Source: Rugalucina vietnamica | Lineage: Eukaryota > Mollusca > Bivalvia > Lucinida > Lucinidae | Direction of reading: 5' to 3' | Length of the DNA stretch: 64,000 nucleotides | Assembly (NCBI GenBank): GCA_964017185.1 | Contig: OZ024869.1 | Span: forward strand, 64,618,931 to 64,682,930 | Shown: one piece after another, positions 1-12,114 of the stretch | Position numbering within the stretch: the stretch's first letter is position 1 | Layout: each line of letters begins with the position of its first letter | Made by a program: the position numbers and the translations under genes | Notes under the pieces: generated by a model | Databases searched by the model: none | What the model saw: only the letters and a program-made list of their open reading frames with translations | Told to the model about the DNA's origin: nothing

Positions 1-1
1 A

Positions 2-2257
2 ACTCTATCCGTCACGCAAAAACAAGGACTTATTACGTGTTTACCAAAACCAAATAAATCAAGACATTATTTGAAAAATTGGAGACCAATATCTTTATTA
101 AATGTAATTTATAAATTAGCCTCATCTGTAATAGCAAATAGATTAAAACTTACATTAGATAAACTTATAAATGGCGATCAGAAAGGTTTTATTAGTGGCA
201 GATTTATAGGAGAAAATGTTAGGCTTATGTATGATATTTTATTTGAAACTAAAAACCAAGATATACCGGGAATGATTCTTTCAATTGATTTTGAAAAGGC
301 ATTTGACACAGTATCGTGGAAATTTATTAAACGAGTTTTACAATATTTTAATTTTGGGCCTTCAATTATTTCATGGATAAATATTTTTCAAAAAGGATCG
401 GAATCATGTATAATACAAAATGGATTTATGTCAGACTTTTTTAACCTTAAAAGAGGATGTAGACAAGGCGATCCAATTTCACCGTATGTATTTATTTTGT
501 GTGCCGAAATCTTAGGAAAAATGATAAGAGATAATAAAGTTTTAAAAGGTATTCGTATCAATGGAAAAGAATTTCGACTAAGTCAATATGCTGATGATAC
601 TCAGCTTTTTCTTGACGGTACAGAACAGTCTCTAAAAGAGACACTAAAAATTTTAAATCTATATTATTCCATGTCAGGGCTAAAAATAAACATCGAGAAA
701 ACAAGAGCAATTTGGATAGGATCACTAAGTCACTCAAATAGGCAACTTTGTAGAGAATATAAACTCGACTGGACGCAAGGAGAGTTTAAAATATTAGGGG
801 TTACCTTTAGCGTAGAGGTGTTTGATATATGGGATTTAAATACAGGGCAAATTTATTCTAATATTGAAGCACTCTGTAAAGTATGGTCCAAAAGGAAGTT
901 AACACTGTTTGGAAGAATTACTATTATTAAATCATTGGCGTTAGCTAAATTTGTCCATTTATTTTTAGCACTTCCAAACCCACCAGGGGAACTTATGAAA
1001 AAATTAGATAAAATATTTTATAAATTTTTGTGGAATTCAGGTCCTGATAGAATTAAAAGAAATATAATTATTAAGGATGTTACGGCAGGAGGACTTAGAA
1101 TGATAAATACAAAAACTTTTATAAAAGCGCTGCATATCTCATGGTTAAGAAGAGTAGTTAAACAATCTGAGAATATCTCATGGTGCTCTATGGCAAACAT
1201 TAATTTTGAACAACTGTTTAATTTCGGACCTGGGTATGTAAGAGTAGTATTATCAGATATACAAAACCCATTTTGGAGAGACATTTTAACAGACTGGGGG
1301 TCATTTTGTGACTGTATTAACATTGAAAAAGTTCAAGATATTTTGAATGCACCTTTATGGTATAATAAAAAATTAATAAACGGACATAGTTTCTTTATTA
1401 ACGAATGGTATAAAAAAGGTATTCGGCAAGTATCGGATCTTCTTAATGAACAAGGAAATATGTTTGATTTTGAAGCTTTAAAAACACGTTATGGAATAAG
1501 AGGAACATTTTTAGAATATGAAGCTCTCAAGAATAAAATCCCAAATAGATGGAAAAATACGCTAAACGATAATACAACAACTTGCATTACAAACAGATTC
1601 AATGTTACATGCAATATATATCTCCAGTTTGTTTTAAAAGATAAAAAAGGATGTAGACGATTTTATGATTTAATGCTACAGTCAAAGAAAATAGAATTAA
1701 ATGATAAATGGATGCAAGAATTTGGATTTATTGATACTGATGAGTACAAACACTATAATAAAATAATAGCGTCCGTTAAAGAAATAAAACTTAAAGACTT
1801 TCAATTCAAAGTAATAAATAAAATACTAGTCACAAAATCCTTTCTATATAGAATTAACAAAACCGACAATAATATTTGTGAATATTGCAATCAACAAACC
1901 GAAACGATATATCACCTTTTCGTAGAATGTGAAATAGTTAAACAATTTTGGAACGAATTACAACTCTGGTTAAATACTCACTCAACACTAACATTAAATT
2001 TAGATGGGAAGCAAATTATATTCTCAAATCAAGATAGAAGAAATACAATAAGAAATTATCTATCCATAATTGCAAAACATTATATATATACCACCAAGTT
2101 TACTCAAAAAACCTTACGTATCGATAATTTTATCAACTTACTGAAGAAAAAATTTCAAAGTGAAAAATATATTGCTCTGATGAACAATACTATGACTAAA
2201 TTTTTCGCTAAATGGGCGCCCCTATATAATTATTTTAACACCAATGCCAGAGGGTAA
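2..2257 (+). CDS. L1/Tx1-like LINE ORF2, reverse transcriptase part (5' end off-window)
   Basis: This is the reverse transcriptase of a non-LTR retrotransposon. The frame is open from base 2, so the protein enters from outside the window. A TTG codon at 71 is only an internal residue. Counting from base 71, the RT blocks are N-W-R-P-I-S-L-L-N (3-11), I-D-F-E-K-A-F-D (72-79), R-G-C-R-Q-G-D-P-I-S-P (128-138) and the catalytic Y-A-D-D (173-176). A C-terminal zinc-knuckle-like C-x2-C-x8-H-x4-C begins near base 1877. The endonuclease domain would lie off-window. No stop or frameshift interrupts the 752 codons, which suggests a recent insertion. L1/Tx1-like is a judgement from the style of the RT motifs; the exact clade is not certain. 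Confidence 0.9.
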   Translation, partial: TLSVTQKQGLITCLPKPNKSRHYLKNWRPISLLNVIYKLASSVIANRLKLTLDKLINGDQKGFISGRFIGENVRLMYDILFETKNQDIPGMILSIDFEKAFDTVSWKFIKRVLQYFNFGPSIISWINIFQKGSESCIIQNGFMSDFFNLKRGCRQGDPISPYVFILCAEILGKMIRDNKVLKGIRINGKEFRLSQYADDTQLFLDGTEQSLKETLKILNLYYSMSGLKINIEKTRAIWIGSLSHSNRQLCREYKLDWTQGEFKILGVTFSVEVFDIWDLNTGQIYSNIEALCKVWSKRKLTLFGRITIIKSLALAKFVHLFLALPNPPGELMKKLDKIFYKFLWNSGPDRIKRNIIIKDVTAGGLRMINTKTFIKALHISWLRRVVKQSENISWCSMANINFEQLFNFGPGYVRVVLSDIQNPFWRDILTDWGSFCDCINIEKVQDILNAPLWYNKKLINGHSFFINEWYKKGIRQVSDLLNEQGNMFDFEALKTRYGIRGTFLEYEALKNKIPNRWKNTLNDNTTTCITNRFNVTCNIYLQFVLKDKKGCRRFYDLMLQSKKIELNDKWMQEFGFIDTDEYKHYNKIIASVKEIKLKDFQFKVINKILVTKSFLYRINKTDNNICEYCNQQTETIYHLFVECEIVKQFWNELQLWLNTHSTLTLNLDGKQIIFSNQDRRNTIRNYLSIIAKHYIYTTKFTQKTLRIDNFINLLKKKFQSEKYIALMNNTMTKFFAKWAPLYNYFNTNARG

Positions 2258-2677
2258 TTCCTTTTAAAATATAAATAGTTATATATAACTACCCCTACAG
2301 TTTTTTGAAGAGGATTGAAGGTCTGTACTCGGAGGACATGAGCAACGTTTCTTTTTAAATTTGTTATTTGTTGTAGAATTTCAACATAGAAATGTATAAA
2401 CACATCTTATTAGAGTCTCTTAATTATGCTGAAATTGATAAACTGTTGTTGTTTTTCTGACATTATCTTCTGTCTATCTACCCTTTCTCTTTCCTGTTCT
2501 CTTAAATAAGAAAACCAAAACTTGTGGAAAAAAATATATGTAGTTTTCTGTTTGTTTTTTTTTTTGTTTTCTCTTATATATATATATATGTGTTTGTAAT
2601 TGTGGATCAAAAATTGTTTATATGTTGTATTGATATTCGAAATAAAAATTAGAAAAAAAGTAAAAAAAAAAAAAAAA
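2258..2677 (+). mobile_element. 3' UTR and poly(A) tail of the L1/Tx1-like LINE
   Basis: The segment after the stop codon is AT-rich and includes a short (TA)n run at about 2575-2590. An AATAAA signal lies at 2641-2646, followed 16 bases later by a 16-base A run (2662-2677). This is the expected end of a target-primed retrotransposon insertion. The coding sequence of the next LINE starts directly after the tail. Confidence 0.7.
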
Positions 2678-4957
2678 TCTGTGCAGAAAACTAAACGCCG
2701 GTACTGGTATGATATGCAAACCGATTTAGTAAAGACGTCGGAAGAGAATCCCCAGATGTTCTGGAAAACTATAGGTAAAGTGGGGGTAGCTTTTGATAAG
2801 CGGAAACACATCCCGATGGAAATCGTGGGTCAAAATGGCGAATTTATTTCTGATAGGAAAGCTGTTTTAGACAAATGGAAGTCCAGTTTCTCAAAATTAT
2901 ACGAACGAAATACCGAAGCCTCCTCTTGGAACAACAACCCCGATCTTGATCAAAGTTCAAATATTTCAGAACTTGATAATGCTATTTCTGTTTTGGAAAT
3001 ACATAAGGCGGTATTTAAGGCAAAGCGCGAAAAGGCTTGTGGGATTGACGGGATACCTTCTGACGTCTTTCGTAATGATTGTTCAGTTTCATTTTTGCAT
3101 ATTTTGTTCAATGTTTGTTTTACAACAGGCGTAATACCAACAGAATGGGGAAAAGGTATAATAAATCCAATACCAAAGTCTAATACAAGTGATCCACGTG
3201 ACCCACTTTCATACAGAGGAATCACATTAGCACCTACTACATACAAGTTGTATTGTTCTGTTTTAAATGAAAGACTTGATACATATTTTAACCATGAGAA
3301 CACATTAGTAGACGAGCAAAATGGATTCAGAAAAAGTCGAAGCACCATCGACCATGTTAGCAGCCTTACAAATTTAATCGAAACTCGCATTAAACGGAAA
3401 CTGAGCACGTATGCGGCGTTCATAGATTTCAAAAAGGCATATGATTCCATTGATCGCGACTTGCTATGGCAAAAACTTACACGTGTAGGTGTAAAAGGCA
3501 AGATGCTTCGTGCAGTTCAATCACTGTATAACTCCGTTTCTTCATGCGTGCGTATAAATGGCTATACGACCGACTGGTTTGACGTTAACGTCGGATTACG
3601 TCAAGGCTGTCCTCTTTCACCTTTGCTTTTTAATTGTTTTATTAACGATCTGGCACTGAAGATTAAAGCTGTGGGCAAAGGTGTCCCATTAGATGATGAT
3701 GGTGATGAACGCATATGCATCATGTTGTATGCAGATGACATCGTACTTATAGGGGAAAATGAAAGAGATTTACAAGCTATGTTAGATGAACTATCGGTAT
3801 GGTGTGAAACAAGTCATATGCAGGTTAATCATTCTAAAAGTAAAGTTGTACACTATAGACCCGAGTCTACTGAACGATCGTCCGTCAGTTTTAATTGCTG
3901 CTCTGCAAATGTAGAAATTGTTGATAAATATGTATATTTAGGATTGACCATCCAAGAACATATGGATTGGAATATTATGGCTAAGGTGGTTGCGCAGTCA
4001 GCAAATAGGGCATTAGGATTGCTTATAGCCAAAAGTAAGGCACTGGGTGGCATGCCATATAATATTTACACAAAGTTGTTCGATAGCATGGTCTGGTCGG
4101 TCATTTCTTATGGAGCCGCTGTATGGGGCACACGCAAATATTCATGCATAGACGCGGTTCAAATGAAAGCTCAACGGTTCTTTCTTGGTACAGGAAAATA
4201 TACTCCATCTGACGCAGTTGCCGGGGATATGGGATGGGTGCCAACATTTATTAGACAATATAAAAGTGTTTGTAATCAATGGACGCGCTATTCAAATATG
4301 ATGGATGATCGCGTAAATAAACGTATCTTTAACTTTTGCCAAAGTAAGAGTGGAGCACGCTGTCAAAATTGGCACTATAGAGTTACAAAACATCTATCCA
4401 GCAATGGCTGCGCAGACTATATTCAGAGGCAACACAGATTTAGTAGTCGACAAATGTTCAATACTTTGTCTGAGCATATGATGAATACTTTTACAGAGCA
4501 ATGGCATATAAGTGTAAACAGTCATAATAGCCGATCGGGCAACGAGGGTAACAAACTTAGAACGTACAAGTTGTTTAAGACTACGTACCAAATGGAACAG
4601 TACTGTAAAACGATAATGCCCACGAGTTATCGTTCAGCTTTCGCTAAATTTCGGTGCGGTGTGGCTCCTCTACGCCTTGAAACGGGGCGATATGAAGGGT
4701 TAACGGTCAATGAACGTATATGCCCATTTTGTCGGACACAGATTGAAACTGAGATTCATGTTATTACCCAATGTAAAACATATGAAAGCATAAGGGACTC
4801 GTTATTTCAGAAAGCGTGTGTTATATATCCAGATTTCAATATTTTAACGGATGAAGAGAAAATGGTATTTTTGTTTTCTAACCAATCTATGATAAGAGAA
4901 TGTGCCAAAACCTGTTGGTTAATTTTACAGCGAAGGTCAGCCTTGCTTTATAAATGA
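2678..4957 (+). CDS. second LINE, ORF2 reverse transcriptase (5' part absent here)
   Basis: The open frame technically begins at 2600, but its first 26 codons translate the 3' end of the preceding element. Recognisable LINE protein begins at the end of the A tail, about 2678. RT motifs in order are P-L-S-Y-R-G-I-T-L, I-D-F-K-K-A-Y-D-S-I-D, L-R-Q-G-C-P-L-S-P-L-L-F and Y-A-D-D (Tyr codon at 3728). A C-x2-C-x8-H-x4-C motif follows near 4721. The endonuclease domain is absent. The frame is intact for about 760 codons. It differs clearly from the first LINE in its RT motifs, so this is not a tandem duplicate. Its clade (I/RTE-like or other) is uncertain. Confidence 0.88.
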   Translation, partial: SVQKTKRRYWYDMQTDLVKTSEENPQMFWKTIGKVGVAFDKRKHIPMEIVGQNGEFISDRKAVLDKWKSSFSKLYERNTEASSWNNNPDLDQSSNISELDNAISVLEIHKAVFKAKREKACGIDGIPSDVFRNDCSVSFLHILFNVCFTTGVIPTEWGKGIINPIPKSNTSDPRDPLSYRGITLAPTTYKLYCSVLNERLDTYFNHENTLVDEQNGFRKSRSTIDHVSSLTNLIETRIKRKLSTYAAFIDFKKAYDSIDRDLLWQKLTRVGVKGKMLRAVQSLYNSVSSCVRINGYTTDWFDVNVGLRQGCPLSPLLFNCFINDLALKIKAVGKGVPLDDDGDERICIMLYADDIVLIGENERDLQAMLDELSVWCETSHMQVNHSKSKVVHYRPESTERSSVSFNCCSANVEIVDKYVYLGLTIQEHMDWNIMAKVVAQSANRALGLLIAKSKALGGMPYNIYTKLFDSMVWSVISYGAAVWGTRKYSCIDAVQMKAQRFFLGTGKYTPSDAVAGDMGWVPTFIRQYKSVCNQWTRYSNMMDDRVNKRIFNFCQSKSGARCQNWHYRVTKHLSSNGCADYIQRQHRFSSRQMFNTLSEHMMNTFTEQWHISVNSHNSRSGNEGNKLRTYKLFKTTYQMEQYCKTIMPTSYRSAFAKFRCGVAPLRLETGRYEGLTVNERICPFCRTQIETEIHVITQCKTYESIRDSLFQKACVIYPDFNILTDEEKMVFLFSNQSMIRECAKTCWLILQRRSALLYK

Positions 4958-5590
4958 ATTTTCCTCATAGCAAACAGCAAGAATTTTGTAGTTTTAATCT
5001 AATTTACACTGAAGAAAATTTATGACTATTTTATGCTTTTAAAAATGTGAATACAGCACTTACGGAAGTCTTAATAGGATAATTTTTTGCACATCTTGTT
5101 TTAGTATTTCAAGTATTCGGTGTGAAACGCCAGTGGACCCCCGCTTGCTCCGGGCACACACATTCCTGGAGATGTGGGCGGTGGCTCGTGGAGAAGCTTT
5201 AATGTGACGCTCCGGTGCCAGGTCTTGGTGAGCAAGTATCTAAAGGCTCGCAGACTCGCTCCTTTAGGTCTACTGGTGTTTTGCACTTGCCGAGAACATT
5301 TTAAGACAATTTATTGACTTGTTTAAAAGATTATCTTAGGATTGATCAGTTTTAAGACTTTTAAGACAATTTTGTATTACATTTTTCATTTTATGCGTAT
5401 GCATATTTCCTGCGTTTTACTTGATGTACATTTTGTAAATCTGTGATATTCTGTTTTTAAGATCATCTGTAAAACTAAAGTGTCTCATAAGTCTATTAGA
5501 TAGACTGGGTATCAAATATTTGTTGCTTGTTCATTGTTGTAAATCTGTATATATTGTATTTGATATGTGACACTCTAATAAACTATTAAA
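4958..5590 (+). mobile_element. 3' UTR of the second LINE
   Basis: This is non-coding sequence after the stop. It includes a locally GC-rich patch (about 5125-5290) that stands out from the AT-rich surroundings, and it ends near an AATAAA-like run at 5577-5582. The short minus-strand reading frame across the GC patch is not considered a gene. The exact 3' end of the element cannot be placed without other copies. Confidence 0.45.
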
Positions 5591-7991
5591 CTAAACTGGT
5601 ATAAGTACCTGATTGTTAGTTCTCGGTTTTTGGGGTGGGAATCTTTTTCTGATTGCGCCTTTTCCTGATTTTTGCCTACTTGTACCTTTTCATCACACTA
5701 ATTAGCTGTATTCATACATGAATTCTACTTGTACAAGGTTACAGTGAAACAAACTAATAAAATGTACCCGATGAAAGATAAAATCTATTTGACTTGGTTA
5801 CATGTTTTAATTGTCTCCACAAAGTTATATTTTTGGCATGAATGCTGACATGCACGGACCCGATACTTAAAAAGGGTTAGTTGCTATATGAACATTTTGA
5901 CTCTGAGCAACTAATGTATTTTATCCACAGTAAATCAAAAGGCCGAGCAAATAACACACACTTATGGGTATTTGCCTACTGTCTATTCACCATCTTCCAG
6001 AAACTGCATTTTTCAGAATCTCACTTTTCTGAAACACCTCGAGAAAAATTTTATCGTGTCACCATTTTGCATTTCAAAAGTCTTAAAATGTGCACGACAA
6101 TTTTAAAACTCGGTTAACAAATAAAAAAAATATGCTAGAAAATAATTTTGAATAGGGCTTTTTTCATTGTAAAAAATGGAAGCAAGGGAAGTAATTATTT
6201 TCCTGGAAAAATCTAAATTGATTATTTTTCATTTCAATGCACCAAACCAAACCAAAACTGTATGGTTTGCATAGCTGAGTGCCAAACTCTTAAAAATATT
6301 TCCACAGATTTGCTTGATTTTTAAGGATCTCAGAAGACTATATAGGTTTTCCTCCCAAAGTTTGAGTGTTTCTGGCAGCTTCCGTGTTAACCTTATAGAA
6401 AAAATGTTGCATTCTCCTTAAAATTAAAGGTTTTATTAATGCAACAACATGGTGGAAACCTTTTGATGTAACATACCTGCAGTATAAATCTGTGCCAAAG
6501 GAGGCGGGGGTCAGATTTTTTCGAAAAATTATTTTGTCAGAAAACAACTTTTTTGCCATAGATTATCAAGAAAATACTACAATATGTTTATTGCAACCTA
6601 AAATTGTGGGTAGAAACTATTTATGGACTAATAACTGATGCATCATGTTAATCAGATTTATAATTCTAAATAACACTGCCCATCACTTTTGCAAAAACCT
6701 GTACCTTAAATATACTATGCAAAAACATTAAGCAACTTTTACTTTGAACATTGACTCCGTATGTTTTGTAGACAATAGGAAAGTTCATCTGACAATGGCT
6801 TGCATGTATCAAATTAAGGTAAAACCAATAGTTGTGTGGTGCTGATGTAACGTTAAGTTTTAAGTCCACGGACGCATATCTCAAACAAAACATAAACTGT
6901 CAAAAATTGAGAAACATATTTTGCACAGTATATTTATATGCATTGTAACGTGTACACTTTGCGTATACCTGTTAAAATAGGAAAGATAGTCTGTTCACTC
7001 AGGTAGAACATACATATACATTATATTTCCATAGCCTTGGTACATTACAAATAATAGAGCTGAGCCCGTTTATCGGTTTTCGGGCTTTTTGACAGCCTCC
7101 CCCCCCCCCTTTGCCTAAACATGACATTCTGATATAATATGTCCTTTACAAAAATACAGTTGTGTTCAAAATATTTTGATTGGGCAAGGGGGGGAACATG
7201 GACTTATAAAAAGTTTCCTATTTCCTATATGATCATATATTAAATTCAAAGAATTTGTCCAATTTTTAAAGTAGTCACTTCTTGACTTACACACAACATT
7301 ACATGTCTAAATACAACAGAAACTTACTTTTCGACTGTAATAAACTTCATTTAAGTGCCTGGAACTTGAGATTTTGAAGATTTCTTGGGCAATCTCACTA
7401 AAGAAATCATCCGAGATCCTTTAAATATGTTTGAATTACCTCCCTTGCACATGCAAAATACCTATTCAAAATATTTTACATAATTATTTTATTAGTGAAC
7501 CGATTTTCATTTTTTACGGCTTTTTCTACGACTGTTGAGTCGCAAAAATTTTCTTGTGGAGTTTCAGAAAAGTGAGATTTTGAAAAATGCAGTTTCTGAA
7601 AGAAGGTGTATAGACAGTAGTCTTCGGTTTTTGTATTTATCAATAATGCGGTCTATAAAAGCTATGATAAACCATCTAAAAGATGACCGTAAGTGATGTC
7701 TACGCTTTGAATATTCATTGTAAATCTCATTTGAACTATCGACTAAACGTTTCACAGTAACTGATAGACATTTTGATAGTTTGAGTGTCATAGGTTAGTC
7801 CGGCTGAATACAAGATGTCATATTTGCAGAGATCTTCCATTCATGTTTTCCGGTGTTCGGTTCAGAATAGGGTTACCACTATTTAACCAAAGCCTTTTCG
7901 GGGAATAAACACGTACAATGTAACATGAGAAAACAAAAAAAAAACCTAATTCGGTTAACCAAAATCCAGACTGTTGACTATGGACACTATG
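5591..7991. other. intergenic, repeat fragments, no gene seen
   Basis: 5597-5695 is a fragment of a dispersed repeat (family G) that recurs at 23.9, 35.5, 39.6, 46.6 and 48.0 kb. A C-tract/G-tract inverted pair at 7097-7197 could form a hairpin. The remainder is AT-rich with short spurious frames and no recognisable domain. Confidence 0.4.
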
Positions 7992-8170
7992 CATTACGGA
8001 AACTTGCCAAACAAAGATTGTTTAAGTTGTTAAAAAAAATGAAAAATTTCATTACCCACAATCTATGTTTTGGAGCGTTAGCAAAATAGGTATGCCCCTG
8101 CAAACCCGAATTTTCCCATATAAAAGTGGGGTTTAAGGGGTATACATTTCACGTACATGTTATCCTGATG
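7992..8170 (-). mobile_element. MITE family E, partial copy
   Basis: It starts with CATTACGGAAACTTGCC and ends with ACATGTTATCCTGATG, the two ends of the family seen complete at 48513-48789. One half of the central palindrome is missing, so the copy is internally deleted. Orientation is opposite to the 48.5-kb copy. Confidence 0.6.
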
Positions 8171-8849
8171 GTTTCGCGTCGTGTAACGAATCCCCTTCTA
8201 TTGTAAACAAACTAATAACGAGACGCACTGCGACAGGTCCACGTGCCTTGTTTATAGTTGTGTTGCTTATATTTCCCTTGACGAACAATTTAGGCATTCA
8301 AAATGTATATTATTTTCTTTCTATTCCCAAAGGTTATTTTACGGATTTTCTGGATCCAATATATGATCTCAGTGTATACAGTACAGCTTTCGTGGATTTC
8401 GAAATTTTCACGCTGGTCACCGTGCTGAAAAAGCATGGACACGCTTGGTCATGGTGGCCGTCGCCGTGACTAGCGAGGCGGCCACGGCGTGTCACAGGTA
8501 AGCTAGCGTGTACACTCGCGTGGCAATGGCGTGGCCTCGTGAACGACTTTCTGTTTTATTGCTTTCGCGACCGACACCGTGGATTTTATGGCCTTTTGCA
8601 CAGGTAGGGTTATCCACGGTGGTGTTTCGTGGCGAGCGTGGCAAAACGTTTTTGATTACTGTCTTCGAAATGAAGTATGAAAGTGTTCTGCGATAAAATT
8701 GTTAAGTTAGTCATACTTCCTTTTTTTTATTTTTTCTTAATGCAAAAATTAATAAACTTTATTCGCATAGTTTACATACATGTGCATATTATTTTTTTTC
8801 AAAATCACTCTGTTATTCAAATTTTCTATGTCATTCTGATTAAACATAA

Positions 8850-9085
8850 TATCATGAGAAAACTGGGCTTTTGCCTACGCGAAAACAAAGACACAGATCA
8901 GCTGTTCAGTAATCGCACAGCTGTTCTGCGCGTTTGGTTTTGCTACACGGACAGTACACTCACTCTTCTTAAATCCGATCTTTCAAGCTTCCAGTTATTT
9001 TCTGTGACTGCACAGGCATGTTTGTGTCCGAGATATTTTCTGTGACTGCACAGACATATTTGTGTCCGACCTGGTCGGATATATA
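8850..9085 (+). mobile_element. MITE family D, degraded copy
   Basis: It contains the family core (GCGAAAACAAAGAC, then GATCAGCTGTTCAGTAA) and the 3' part with TCTGTGACTGCACAG and TGTCCGACCTGGTCGG. The TCTGTGACTGCACAG segment is tandemly doubled at 9000-9070. The terminal repeats are not both clear. Confidence 0.55.
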
Positions 9086-9183
9086 ATTATTATATTATAC
9101 GTAACTGCAATTTTGAAGCACAATTTCGATGTTTTGGCTTTTTCCATGATGTATACTAGCATCTTTATTTAATTTATTCGGAT

Positions 9184-9346
9184 AACAAAAAAAAAAAAAA
9201 AAAAAAAAAAAAATTATAATAATAATAATAATTTATTCGGATAACAAAAAAAAAAAAAAAATAAAAAAAAATAAAAAAAAAAAAAAAATAAAAAAAACAA
9301 AAAATAAAAAATAAAAAATTATAATAATAATAATAATAATAATAAT
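9184..9346. repeat. A-rich and (ATA)n low-complexity tract, duplicated
   Basis: A segment starting TTTATTCGGATAACAAAA, followed by a long A-rich run and (ATA)n, occurs twice in tandem. The minus-strand open frame across it codes only for runs of F and Y and is not a gene. Confidence 0.8.
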
Positions 9347-9542
9347 CGCGACGAAACTCATATATTGAATGTAGTACATTTATCTGATATACAGACGGCT
9401 TCCGTGAATCCGTTAATTTAACATTCACAACACTTACATGCACTTTCCAGTATATGATATGTTATCTTTATTTCTATGATGAATATTGTAAATTGTGTAT
9501 TCTTTACGCTGAAGAAACGCATACTGTTTCGCCCGCAACCTC

Positions 9543-11071
9543 TTTTTAGCTCACCTGAGCCGAAGGCTCACAGGTGAGCTTATAGTATACCCATGCTCCG
9601 GCGTCCGTCCGTCGTCGTCCGTCCGTCCGTCGTCCACAATTTCAAAGATCTTCTCCTCTGAAACCGCTTGGCCAATCAAAGCCAAACTTCATGTGGAGCA
9701 TCCTTAGGAAGGGGGGAACGAAAGTTTATATAAATGATCCAGGTCACATGACCAAGATGGCCGCTATGGCTATAAATAGCAAAAACCTTTAAAAATCTTC
9801 TTCTCCAGAACCAGATGGCCGATTTCCACGAAACTTGGTATGTAGCATTGGGGATACGGGCCCATCATAGTTTATATAAATCATGACCCTAGGATGACCT
9901 TGACCTATTTTACTGCAAGGTCAACTTAGGTAGCCAATGCATTTGAATGGAAAAAATGGTAAAATGCTATTTAATGGGTAAAACTTACTGGGAATAGGCA
10001 AATGGACAGAAGCTTAATGTTAATGGAAAGTTTTAGCCCCTGGGGGGTTGTCTGCCCCTGCCACGGGGCTATATACATGTATATTTCTATAATAATGAAA
10101 CATCTTCTCCCCTGAAACCGCTTGGCCAATCGAAGCCAAACTTCATATGGAGCATCCTTGGGAAGGGGAAAGAAAGTTTATATAAATGGTCAAGGTCATA
10201 TGACCAAAATGGCCGCCATGGCTATAAATAGAAAAAACCTTTAAAAATCATCTTCCCAAGAACCAGAAGGCCTATGATTTTGAAACTTGGCATGAAGCAT
10301 CAGGCAATGGAGTTCTACAAAGTTTGTATAAATCATGACCCTGGGATGACCTTGACCATTTTTACAGCAAGGTCAACTTAGGCCGCCCATGCATTTGAAT
10401 GTGAAAAATAGAAAAATGTCATTTAATGGCAAAAACCTTGCTAAGAATGAGCAAATGGACAGAAAATTTATGTTTATGAAAATATTTTGGGCCCAGGGGG
10501 TTGTCTGCCCCTGCCCCGGGGCTATATACATGTAGATGACCATAATATTCAAACATCTTCTTCTCTGAAACCGCTTGGCCAATCAAAGCCACACTTTATG
10601 TGGAGCATTCTTAGGAAGAGTAAATGAAAGTTTATATAAATGGTCAAGGTCACATGACCAAGATGGCCGCAATGGCTATAAATAGCAAAACCCTTTAAAA
10701 ATCTTCTTCTCCAGAACCAGAAGGCCTATGATTTTGAAACTTGGCATGAAGCATCAGGCAATGAAGCTCTACAAAGTTTATATAAATCATGACCCTTGGA
10801 TGACCTTGACCTTTTTTACGGCAAGGTCAACTTAGGTTGCCCACGCATTTGAATGGGGAAAATTGTTACAATGTCATTTGAAGGGCAAAACTTGCAGTAA
10901 ATTGGCAAATGGACTGAATCTTTATGATTTAAAAAAGAAATTGACTCCAGAGGTTGCTCTGACCCTGCCCTGGGGTTATATACATGTATATTACCATTCT
11001 AGTCAAACAAGTTTATTGGTATATATCTCGGGTCTCAGGTGAGCGTTTACAGGACCATTGGTCCTCTGGTT
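9543..11071 (+). mobile_element. Helentron/HINE-like element, family A, copy 1 (three monomers)
   Basis: The 5' end is TTTTTAGCTCACCTGAGC, followed by a stem-loop (CTCACCTGAGCC / GGCTC-A-CAGGTGAG, loop GAA) and a GTCC/GTC microsatellite (about 9600-9640). The core is three tandem monomers of about 454 bp, with AAACCGCTTGG at 9661, 10115 and 10568. The 3' end has CTCAGGTGAGC, which is the inverted partner of the 5' end. A hairpin (AGGACC-ATT-GGTCCT) and CTGGTT follow. A subterminal inverted pair plus a 3' hairpin and central tandem repeats is the known architecture of non-autonomous Helentrons (HINEs) and of bivalve 'pearl' elements. No transposase is present. Confidence 0.65.
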
Positions 11072-11365
11072 AATAATCTACCGAAGGGCATGGTCGGAAG
11101 CATTCTGTACATATGTTCTTGCACAATGAATAGTGATCTATCAAAAGTTAGTTTTGCATTTTGCCGTTTTTATGACTTTAATGCGTTTCAAGAAATTGCA
11201 TGTAAAACATTTAATTTAGTGATTATATATACATGCAACCAAATAATATAAAGTAATGGCCAGCTGTCTAAATTGACGAAAATCACACAACAATTTTAGA
11301 AACTATCATGTGACGGCACTCACGTAGGCCGCGTTACTTTTTTGACGTCAGCCCTTTTGAAAAGA

Positions 11366-11405
<40 letters not shown>

Positions 11406-12069
11406 GTCATTAATCATACATGTAGCGAACACAAGTTTACTTATTACTGCCTGAGATGAAAGGTAACTTGGGAACAGATTGTGCAAATTACGCGTAATAA
11501 AACTACCTTCGTCTGTGCTACTGTGGTCATTTATTCAAAATTGGTTTGGTTAGCTTGCGATTAATTGTCAAGAACAAGAACAAGAACTTGCGATTAATTG
11601 TCATACCTGTATGAAAATTCGAAATAGTTTTTCGCACATTTCACATGATTACAATTGATTACAAAGTAAAACATAATATTTATAGCATCAAATCAAGTTG
11701 CGTTTTTTATTGTTTTTCTACGTATAATATTAGCGATTTTACACCTTGATGAAAACAAGCATTTATCTGGTCAGCTGATTGCCCTGCAGTGAGCTATAAC
11801 ATCAGCAGCACTTTATTAGTTTATAGTTAGAACCATAAATTCCCCAAAATTGTATGGTTATGGGAAGTAATGAATAACGCTCAAGAATTTTGTTAGCCTT
11901 GTGTACGCTATGAGACGCATAATAGCCGTTCATATACACTGTAAAACATTTTCGACAATTTTGCACCTTTTCTATTGTAAAAAAAAACATAACTGCGCCT
12001 TTCAACATTTCAACTACTGTTCATCTGTTCATAAGAGAGTAAACGCCAAGTTGCGCCGAAAAATTAAAA

Positions 12070-12114
<45 letters not shown>

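Noticed and set aside
2950..3501. 183-codon minus-strand frame
   Set aside because: It is the antisense shadow of the second LINE's reverse transcriptase.
5101..5286. 61-codon minus-strand frame in a GC-rich patch
   Set aside because: It lies in the LINE 3' UTR and has no domain.
9174..9443. 89-codon minus-strand frame of mostly F and Y
   Set aside because: It translates poly(A)/(ATA)n low-complexity DNA.
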